DNA from: Desulfovibrio sp.
GTDB lineage: Bacteria > Desulfobacterota > Desulfovibrionia > Desulfovibrionales > Desulfovibrionaceae
DNA length: 9,282 bases
Assembly: GCF_019424165.1 (NCBI RefSeq)
Contig: NZ_JAHZAA010000041.1
Span: forward strand, 3,505-12,786
Direction of reading: 5' to 3'
The position numbers were made by a program, and so were the translations under genes. Shown one piece after another: positions 1 through 5,741 of the stretch (within the stretch, counting starts at the first letter, position 1; each line of letters begins with the position of its first letter). Below the pieces are notes generated by a model, which was not told the origin of the DNA, searched no databases, and saw only the letters and a program-made list of their open reading frames with translations.

Positions 1-93
1 CTGACTTTCGGCAAGTATTTACAGTTCGGAAACGTGATTTCCTTCAAAACACTTCCGCACAAGGTAGCCGCTCTTGCCCCTGTTGGCAAATGA
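1..93 (+). CDS. 3' end of an unidentified gene upstream of efp (partial)
   Basis: Frame 1 is open from the first base of the window to a TGA at 91-93, giving 30 residues that end in LPHKVAALAPVGK. The stop lies 51 nt before the efp ATG, a normal same-strand operon distance. No terminator-like hairpin with a T-tract separates the two; the imperfect ACCGGC/GCCGGT hairpin at 93-120 lacks a U-run. I do not recognise the family from this tail. An open run of 30 codons occurs by chance fairly often, so the call rests on gene spacing and ordinary-looking codons. If real, this gene probably shares its promoter with efp, since no convincing promoter is visible between them. Confidence 0.4.
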   Translation: MTFGKYLQFGNVISFKTLPHKVAALAPVGK

Positions 94-144
94 CCGGCCT
101 GACTGCCAGTTTATGCCGGTTTGCGGCGACAAGTAGGAGGTACT

Positions 145-702
145 ATGTATTCTACCACTGATTTTCGTAGGGGTCTTAAAATCGAAGTTGAAGGCACCCC
201 TTACGAAATTGTGGACTTTCAGCACTTCAAGCCCGGCAAGGGCGGTGCAATGGTGCGCACAAAGTTGCGCAATATTCTTACCGGGCGTATGCAGGATATT
301 ACTTTTCGTTCCGGCGAAAAGGTGAATAAGCCTGATCTTGAAACGCGCGACATGCAGTTTTTGTATCGGCAGGATGATGATCTCATCTTTATGGATATGA
401 CCACCTACGAGCAGCTGCAAATGCCCATTTCGACCACCGACGGTAAAGAAGGCTTTCTGAAGGATGGTCAGGAGTGCCGGGTGTTGCTGTACAAGGGTAA
501 TCCGTTGGACATTGATATTCCCGTAAGCATGGTGCTGGCTGTTGTTGAAACCGAGCCCGGCGCCAAGGGGGATACGGTGAGCAACGTCACCAAGCCCGCC
601 AAACTCGAAACCGGCCTTGTTGTTCAGGTTCCCATTTTTGTTAACGAAGGTGACCGCATTAAAGTGGACACCCGCTCCAAGGAATACCTGGGTCGGGAAT
701 AA
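145..702 (+). CDS. efp: Elongation factor P (EF-P)
   Basis: A translation factor that binds between the P and E sites of the ribosome and relieves stalling at consecutive prolines. The 185-residue product matches the usual EF-P length. It begins MYSTTDFRRGLKIEVEG, with the KOW-like N-terminal domain (about 1-63) carrying the tip loop PGKGGA. Lys32 of that loop is the position that is post-translationally modified in many EF-Ps. The middle and C-terminal OB domains follow, and the end KVDTRSKEYLGRE is the classic EF-P C-terminus. The ATG at 145 is preceded by TAGGAGG (134-140) at good spacing. An in-frame TTG at 121 is an unlikely start because it lacks such a site. No lysine-modifying enzyme (EpmA/EpmB) or EarP is encoded in the window, so the modification state of Lys32 is unknown. 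The gene sits directly upstream of ftsK, probably in one transcript. Confidence 0.97.
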   Translation: MYSTTDFRRGLKIEVEGTPYEIVDFQHFKPGKGGAMVRTKLRNILTGRMQDITFRSGEKVNKPDLETRDMQFLYRQDDDLIFMDMTTYEQLQMPISTTDGKEGFLKDGQECRVLLYKGNPLDIDIPVSMVLAVVETEPGAKGDTVSNVTKPAKLETGLVVQVPIFVNEGDRIKVDTRSKEYLGRE

Positions 703-712
703 TGCCCGGTTC

Positions 713-719
713 GGGAGGG
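713..719 (+). promoter_or_regulatory. Shine-Dalgarno sequence that positions the ftsK start
   Basis: GGGAGGG lies 10 nt after the efp stop codon and 7 nt before the ACG at 727. It is the only strong purine-rich ribosome-binding site between efp and the ftsK transmembrane segment. There is none ahead of the in-frame TTG at 796, where the preceding bases are T- and C-rich. It is therefore the main argument for initiation near 727. Confidence 0.6.
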
Positions 720-726
720 TAGCCCT

Positions 727-3240
727 ACGGACGCCCATAAATTCAGCCGCGAACTTCTTGGCCTTTTTCTGCTCTTCTGGGCACTGCTGCTTTTATTGAG
801 CTTGCTCAGCTTTGACGCCAATGACCCCAGCCTCAACCATGTGGTCAGCGGCGCTGTCGAAGTGCGTAACAAGGCTGGCCTTTTTGGCGCGTATACCGCG
901 GGATTCCTCAATGATGTGTTTGGCGTGGCCGCCTTCCTCTGTCCGCTGGTTTTCGGCGCATTGGGGGCGGCCTACGTCTCTCCTGCCTATGGCATGCATT
1001 GGTGGCGCTGGTGCGGATTTTTTCTGCTTACCATCTGCCTTCTGGTTGCTGGGGCGGCCTGGGATTTTTCCATTGGTGACATTTGGGGCGGCGGCATGGT
1101 CGGCAGTGCTTTGCACAGCAATGCCAGCCGCTATCTCAGCCCGGGCGGTTCTGCCCTTGTATGGTTTTTTGTTTTTTTGGCGGGGCTTCAACTTGCCTGG
1201 AATATCTCATGGTTTACCCTGGCCGGTCGGCTTGCCCACTGGTTGCGTGGCAAACTTGAGGCAAAATTTGCTGCCACAGAAGCAGAACAAAGCGAAAAAA
1301 CAAAAAAATCTGGCAAAAATACTTCCTCTTCTGGCAAGACTGCCGCGCGTGAGCACGTTCTCCCTGAAATAGTGCGGCATACCCCCGAAGCCGCCACTGC
1401 AGAAAATGAAGAGAAGCAGCAGTCCGGTTTCCGGCTGTCATGGCCCACCTGGGGATTTTTATCCCGCTGGCGTGATCGCTTGGGAGACATTCACCCCACA
1501 GCGGACTCCCTGCCGGAAGTTTATGAAGACAACGCGGCGGATCCAGGGAACACAGAATCCACTGCTCCTCTTGTTCCAGCGGATGCGGGGGACGATCCCT
1601 TCGCTGTGGCTCAGGACCTGAGCGGTCAGCCATTGGTGGAACAGGGGGGCGCCGTTTCGGACGCGCCTGCGCCGTCTGTGCGAAAAAGTTCCGCCGTGGA
1701 AGTTGCCGACGCAGCACCGACTACTCCTCCTGCCGCCGCTACTGGTGGGGCAGGGGCTGATAAAAAAAGCGGCCTGGGCGGCCTGGTTGCTTCGGCATTC
1801 CGCAAAAAATCGGCTTCGCCACTGCCGGGGCTTGATCTGCTGGCCCCTCCTCCTGCCCAAAGTGGTGGACTCAGCCGTGAAGACATCCAGGCCAGAGGCC
1901 AGGCGCTCATGGCTTGCCTTAATGACTTTGACATCCAAAGCGAACTCGTGCGCATCACTCCTGGACCTGTAGTCACCATGTATGCGGTGCGCCCGGCTCC
2001 CGGCATTCGCGTAAGCCGCATCGCCAACCTGAGCGATGACCTCGCCCTTGCCCTCAAGGCTGTGGCCATCCGTATTCAGGCGCCGATTCCCGGCTCTGAC
2101 ACCGTGGGGATCGAAATTCCCAATGAACAGCGCGAAACTGTCAATTTTCGGGAGCTGGCCGCTTCCGAAGCGTTCCGTAACGGTTGCGGCCCGCTGACCA
2201 TGATCCTCGGTAAGGACATTGCGGGTAAGCCATTTATGGCAGATCTGGCCCGCATGCCACACCTTCTTGTGGCCGGAGCCACGGGGGCGGGCAAAAGCGT
2301 TTGCCTGAACGGCATCCTTGTCAGCCTGCTGTACCGCACCCAGCCGCAGGATATGCAACTGCTGCTTATAGATCCCAAGCGCATTGAAATGGCTGTGTAT
2401 GCCGATGCTCCACACCTGGTGCACCCCGTAGTCACGGAAATGAACGAAGCCAAAAACGCTCTGGACTGGGCCGTGCATGAGATGGACCGGCGCTATGCAG
2501 CCATGGCCCGCCTGGGCGTGCGTAATGTTGCTGGATTTAATCAAAAACTGGCTGCCTATAAGGATGGTCTGCCGCCAGACTTTTCTGATCTGGAGCCGTT
2601 GCCGTATCTTGTTATTGTTATTGACGAACTGGCCGACCTCATGATGACTGCGGCACGTGAAGTCGAAACCAGTATCGTCCGTTTGGCGCAGTTGGCCCGC
2701 GCGGCCGGTATTCATATGATTCTGGCCACACAGCGGCCCAGTGTGGACGTGGTTACCGGCCTTATTAAAGCCAACTTTCCTTGCCGTATTTCTTTTCAGG
2801 TTACTTCCAAGCATGACTCGCGCACTATTCTTGACCAGGTCGGGGCCGAGCACCTGCTTGGCCGGGGCGACATGCTGTTCAAGCCCAGCGGGGGAAGACT
2901 GCAGCGCCTGCACGGGCCATTCCTCAGCGATGAAGAAGTGCAGAGTGTGGTGAATCACTGGAAGCGCCAGTTGAGCCCATCCTACAAGGTTGATTTTGCC
3001 CAGTGGGGGATTGATGCCGCCATAAGCGGCAACGGCAGCGGGGGCGGGGATGCGGCCCAGGATCCCCTGTATGGCGAAGTTCAGGCTTTCGTGAGCGAAC
3101 AGGGCAGGGCATCAATTTCTCTTGTGCAGCGCCGCTTTAAAATCGGTTTTAACCGCGCGGCGCGCCTGATTGAGCAGTTGGAACATGACGGCATCATTGG
3201 CCCGGCGGACGGCAGCAAACCCCGCGCAGTGGTCAAATAG
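727..3240 (+). CDS. ftsK: DNA translocase FtsK (apparent ACG start)
   Basis: A septal, ATP-driven dsDNA pump that clears and resolves the chromosome terminus during division. From 727 the product is 837 residues. Four hydrophobic helices (about 7-28, 62-85, 92-115, 135-165) anchor it. A Pro/Ala/Ser/Lys-rich linker (about 170-360) contains a PPP at 374-376 near its end. The RecA-like motor has Walker A GATGAGKS at 517-524 and Walker B VIVIDE with Asp633-Glu634, followed by the family segment QRPSVDVVTGLIKANFPCR. A gamma winged-helix domain (about 779-837, RRFKIGFNRAARLIEQLE) would recognise KOPS and contact XerD. The start is unusual. The frame is open back to the efp stop with no ATG, GTG or TTG before TTG 796, which would cut off most of TM1 and has no ribosome-binding site. 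ACG 727 sits 7 nt behind GGGAGGG and gives (M)TDAHKFSRELLGLF, a sensible N-terminus. A sequencing error or an ATG-to-ACG mutation is also possible. lolA follows after 67 nt, as in E. coli. Confidence 0.9.
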   Translation, partial: TDAHKFSRELLGLFLLFWALLLLLSLLSFDANDPSLNHVVSGAVEVRNKAGLFGAYTAGFLNDVFGVAAFLCPLVFGALGAAYVSPAYGMHWWRWCGFFLLTICLLVAGAAWDFSIGDIWGGGMVGSALHSNASRYLSPGGSALVWFFVFLAGLQLAWNISWFTLAGRLAHWLRGKLEAKFAATEAEQSEKTKKSGKNTSSSGKTAAREHVLPEIVRHTPEAATAENEEKQQSGFRLSWPTWGFLSRWRDRLGDIHPTADSLPEVYEDNAADPGNTESTAPLVPADAGDDPFAVAQDLSGQPLVEQGGAVSDAPAPSVRKSSAVEVADAAPTTPPAAATGGAGADKKSGLGGLVASAFRKKSASPLPGLDLLAPPPAQSGGLSREDIQARGQALMACLNDFDIQSELVRITPGPVVTMYAVRPAPGIRVSRIANLSDDLALALKAVAIRIQAPIPGSDTVGIEIPNEQRETVNFRELAASEAFRNGCGPLTMILGKDIAGKPFMADLARMPHLLVAGATGAGKSVCLNGILVSLLYRTQPQDMQLLLIDPKRIEMAVYADAPHLVHPVVTEMNEAKNALDWAVHEMDRRYAAMARLGVRNVAGFNQKLAAYKDGLPPDFSDLEPLPYLVIVIDELADLMMTAAREVETSIVRLAQLARAAGIHMILATQRPSVDVVTGLIKANFPCRISFQVTSKHDSRTILDQVGAEHLLGRGDMLFKPSGGRLQRLHGPFLSDEEVQSVVNHWKRQLSPSYKVDFAQWGIDAAISGNGSGGGDAAQDPLYGEVQAFVSEQGRASISLVQRRFKIGFNRAARLIEQLEHDGIIGPADGSKPRAVVK

Positions 3241-3307
3241 GCTGAGCAGATTCTTTTTTGGGCGTGATTTTTTCTGTCTGAGGCCCTGGCGGGCGTGGAG
3301 GTTGTAT

Positions 3308-3985
3308 ATGCGTATGCTGCGCGCGGCTGTCGCCGCAATGGCCCTGTGTCTCATTATTCCTTCGTTTGCTACGGCACAGAATCTTGATATGGATGCGGCC
3401 ATTCAGGCGCGTTATGAAAAACTTGATTCCTTTTCTGCAGATTTTGACCAGACCCTTACACATAAAGAGAGCGGCGCTGTAGAAAAAAGGCAAGGCAAGC
3501 TGCTTTTTAAAAAACCTCTGCTCATTCGCTGGCAAACCGTGGCTCCGCATGAAGAAACGCTTGTGGTGACGGGAAAAGAAATCTGGAATTATATTCCGGA
3601 AGAAGAAGTAGCCTACCGCTATCCGCCAAGTCTGGTTCAGGATTCACGCAGCATTATTCAGGTTATTACGGGACAGGCCGAGCTCACCAAAGACTTTGAC
3701 GTAAAAGCCGAAGGCCGGGAGGATGGTTTCTCCAAGCTGCGCCTTTTCCCCAAGGAACCGGCGCCGCAAATGGTGGAGGCCGTCATATGGGTCGAACCTG
3801 ATACCGGATATATCCGGCGGGCCAGTATCCTGGATTTTTACGGCAACAGCAATGAAGTACGCTTTAACCGCTTTTCTCCGGATGTCAGCATCAAGGCTTC
3901 GGAATTCAGTTTTACACCGCCCAAGGGTGTGGATGTTGAAGACCGCATTGATAGTGCTGTTCCCGAAAAAGAGCTGTTTCGCTAA
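3308..3985 (+). CDS. lolA: Outer-membrane lipoprotein carrier protein LolA
   Basis: A periplasmic chaperone that takes lipoproteins from the LolCDE transporter and delivers them to the outer membrane. The product is 225 residues. A Sec signal peptide (residues 1-23, hydrophobic core AAVAAMALCLIIP) ends in ATA before Gln24, a good signal peptidase I site, leaving about 202 mature residues. The mature part has the LolA pattern: LDSFSADFDQTL, then GKLLFKKPLLIRWQ, then EIWNYIPEEEVAYRY, consistent with the half-barrel lipid-binding fold. ATG 3308 is chosen over ATG 3314 because TGGAGG (3296-3301) is 6 nt upstream of it. The frame is open further upstream, but that part overlaps ftsK and would bury the signal peptide. 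It lies 67 nt after ftsK with no terminator between, and a strong terminator follows, so it is probably the last gene of the efp-ftsK-lolA unit. Confidence 0.92.
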   Translation: MRMLRAAVAAMALCLIIPSFATAQNLDMDAAIQARYEKLDSFSADFDQTLTHKESGAVEKRQGKLLFKKPLLIRWQTVAPHEETLVVTGKEIWNYIPEEEVAYRYPPSLVQDSRSIIQVITGQAELTKDFDVKAEGREDGFSKLRLFPKEPAPQMVEAVIWVEPDTGYIRRASILDFYGNSNEVRFNRFSPDVSIKASEFSFTPPKGVDVEDRIDSAVPEKELFR

Positions 3986-4019
3986 CGCCGGAAGAGCCGA
4001 TAATCAGGAAAAACTTATC

Positions 4020-4050
4020 AAGCCGTGACGCATTTTGCGTCACGGCTTTT
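4020..4050 (+). terminator. Rho-independent terminator after lolA
   Basis: A perfect inverted repeat pairs AGCCGTGACGC (4021-4031) with GCGTCACGGCT (4037-4047), and the A4020-T4048 pair extends it to 12 bp around a 5-nt ATTTT loop. A short T-run (4047-4050) follows. It lies 35 nt after the lolA stop and ends the efp-ftsK-lolA unit. Confidence 0.9.
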
Positions 4051-4109
4051 CTTCCCCTGATTTTTGAGCGATGTGCCATAGAACTTCACGAATTTAAAGG
4101 ATTTTACAT

Positions 4110-4217
4110 ATGGATAAGGCAAGTAAAGAAATATTTTTACTGCTTAAAATATTTAACAAATATGCGCCAGAGCTGATGAAGCGTCATTGTTTTCTGCAAG
4201 CGCATAAAGTAATGTAA
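4110..4217 (+). CDS. Possible small ORF (35 codons) in the leader of the S1-like gene
   Basis: Not a recognised family. The ORF starts at ATG 4110 and ends at TAA 4215-4217, encoding 35 residues that begin MDKASKEIFLLLKIF. AAAGGA (4096-4101) lies 8 nt upstream, a reasonable ribosome-binding site. The peptide is basic, and its Lys/Leu/Ile/Phe-rich first half could form an amphipathic helix; Cys27 is the only cysteine. The stop is 40 nt before the S1-like start codon, so it could act as a translated leader. Against it: the region is AT-rich, an ORF this short can arise by chance, and there is no family support. I give it as a candidate only. Confidence 0.3.
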   Translation: MDKASKEIFLLLKIFNKYAPELMKRHCFLQAHKVM

Positions 4218-4257
4218 CCAACTTGAGTAATCAGCCCAGCTTGAAGGAGCAGGAAAA

Positions 4258-5727
4258 ATGACCGAGGAAAAATTCGCGACCTCCATGCAGGAGGAAGGCG
4301 TTGAAGACTTTGCCGCCATGTTGGCGGCCCATGAAACTTCCGGGCATCGCCTTCAGGCGGGTCAGAAGGTTACCGGCACAGTTATTGCCATCACCGGCGA
4401 CAGCGTTTTTGTTGATGTAGGCATCAAGGTTGACGGCATCATGGAGCGTAAGGATATTCTTGATGCTGAAGGCAAAGAAACCGCTGCCCCCGGCGAACCT
4501 GTAGAGGCCTGGGTTGTTGGCGTTTCTGCGCAAGAAATCCGCCTGTCCCGCTCTATGAGCGGCAGCGGCGTGGCTGCGCTTGAAGAAGCCCGTGATGCGG
4601 CCCTCCCTGTGGACGGGCGCATTGTCGGTCCCTGCAAGGGCGGATACACTGTTGAAGTTCTGGGAAAAACTGCATTCTGCCCCGGCAGCCAGATAGGCCT
4701 TGCCTCTGCTGAAGATGCCGAATCCCTCACAGGCCGCACCTTGCAATTCCTTGTTATCAGAGTTGAAAACAGGGGACGAAATATTGTTGTTTCCCGCCGT
4801 GCGCTGCTTGACCGTGAGCGGCAGGAGCAACTTGAAGCTTTACTTGAAAAGCTTGGCGTGGGCGATACCGTTGAAGGCAAAATATCCCGCTTTGCTCCCT
4901 TTGGCGCATTTATGGAGCTGGATACAGCCGTAGAGGGCATGATACATCTCTCCGAGTTGTCCTGGTCGCGCGTAGGCGCGCCGGATGAGGCCGTTTCCCT
5001 GGGCGATACCGTGCGGGCCAAGGTGCTTTCAATCAGTAAAAACGACAAAGGTCAGGTTCGTATTGCCCTTTCTCGCAAGCAGGCCGAGGGCGATCCCTGG
5101 CAAGATGTAGCTCAACGTCTTGAAAATGGCGCTGTGGTACAGGGTAAGGTTATGCGCCTTGCGCCCTTTGGCGCTTTTGTGGAAATTCTGCCCGGTATCG
5201 AGGGCTTGGCGCATATCTCTGAACTGTCCTGGACAAAACGCGTCAACAAGCCTGAAGAAATTCTTCAAGTTGGGGATAACGTTGCGGTAAAAATCAAAGA
5301 CATTAATGCGGATTCGCGTCGCATTTCTTTGAGCCTGCGTGATGCCGAAGGCGATCCCTGGCAGGATGCCGCGCAGCAGTTTGCTCCTGGAAGCATCGTT
5401 CAGGGCATAGTGGAAGGGCGCAGTCCGTACGGCCTTTTCATTACTCTTGCTCCCGGCATCACGGGCCTTTTGCCTGCGGGTGTCATCAAGAATGCCAAGA
5501 ACGCAGGCCAGTACAGCAAATTGGACAAGGGCGACAACGTGACTCTTGCAGTACAAAATCTGGATACCGCTGCCCGGCGTATCAGCCTTGCCCCTGAAGG
5601 GAGCGAGGCTTCATTCAGCGCAGATGATAAGGCGTGGAAGCAGCACGCCGACAAGGGCAGCGGTTCTGCAAACACAGGGATGAACACTTTGGCTCAAGCT
5701 TTGCATAGAGCAATGCAAAACAAGTAA
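4258..5727 (+). CDS. Ribosomal protein S1-like protein with five S1 domains
   Basis: An RNA-binding protein of the ribosomal S1 family, 489 residues. Five S1 (OB-fold) repeats are readable at about 34-100, 116-182, 201-272, 290-361 and 376-446. Repeats 1 and 2 are divergent, like the ribosome-docking domains of E. coli S1. Repeats 3 and 4 are the most canonical (APFGAF, EGMIHLSELSW, EGLAHISELSW). Each is followed by a near-identical AEGDPWQD linker (276 and 363), as in E. coli S1 where GEDPW and similar motifs link domains. The tail (about 447-489) ends in NTLAQALHRAMQNK, a short helix common in S1 homologues. E. coli S1 is about 557 residues with six domains, so this is either a shorter S1 or a paralogue of a full-length rpsA elsewhere; I leave the symbol blank for that reason. 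ATG 4258 has GAAGGAG (4243-4249) 8 nt upstream. The htrA-type gene begins 14 nt after the stop, so the two are probably co-transcribed. Confidence 0.88.
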   Translation: MTEEKFATSMQEEGVEDFAAMLAAHETSGHRLQAGQKVTGTVIAITGDSVFVDVGIKVDGIMERKDILDAEGKETAAPGEPVEAWVVGVSAQEIRLSRSMSGSGVAALEEARDAALPVDGRIVGPCKGGYTVEVLGKTAFCPGSQIGLASAEDAESLTGRTLQFLVIRVENRGRNIVVSRRALLDRERQEQLEALLEKLGVGDTVEGKISRFAPFGAFMELDTAVEGMIHLSELSWSRVGAPDEAVSLGDTVRAKVLSISKNDKGQVRIALSRKQAEGDPWQDVAQRLENGAVVQGKVMRLAPFGAFVEILPGIEGLAHISELSWTKRVNKPEEILQVGDNVAVKIKDINADSRRISLSLRDAEGDPWQDAAQQFAPGSIVQGIVEGRSPYGLFITLAPGITGLLPAGVIKNAKNAGQYSKLDKGDNVTLAVQNLDTAARRISLAPEGSEASFSADDKAWKQHADKGSGSANTGMNTLAQALHRAMQNK

Positions 5728-5741
5728 CCAGGAGTTTTTCC

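Noticed and set aside
93..120. Hairpin ACCGGC/GCCGGT before efp as a terminator
   Set aside because: The stem is only 6 bp with a large, imperfect loop, and no T-tract follows.
19..738. A 239-codon minus-strand open frame antisense to efp
   Set aside because: It is a shadow of efp: no ribosome-binding site, no family signature, and it covers the whole of a well-supported gene.
796..798. TTG as the ftsK start codon
   Set aside because: It removes most of the first transmembrane helix and has no Shine-Dalgarno sequence; ACG 727 fits better.
1459..2958. A 499-codon open frame on the minus strand, antisense to ftsK
   Set aside because: It lies wholly opposite a clearly conserved motor domain, has no recognisable motif, and its openness follows from the codon bias of the sense strand.
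3170..3307. An N-terminal extension of lolA starting inside ftsK
   Set aside because: It would place 46 residues ahead of a perfect signal peptide and overlap ftsK; ATG 3308 has a proper ribosome-binding site.
4187..4215. Possible promoter TTGTTT...TAATGT upstream of the S1-like gene
   Set aside because: Spacing is 17 nt, but the -10 matches at only three of six positions; matches this weak are expected by chance in AT-rich DNA.
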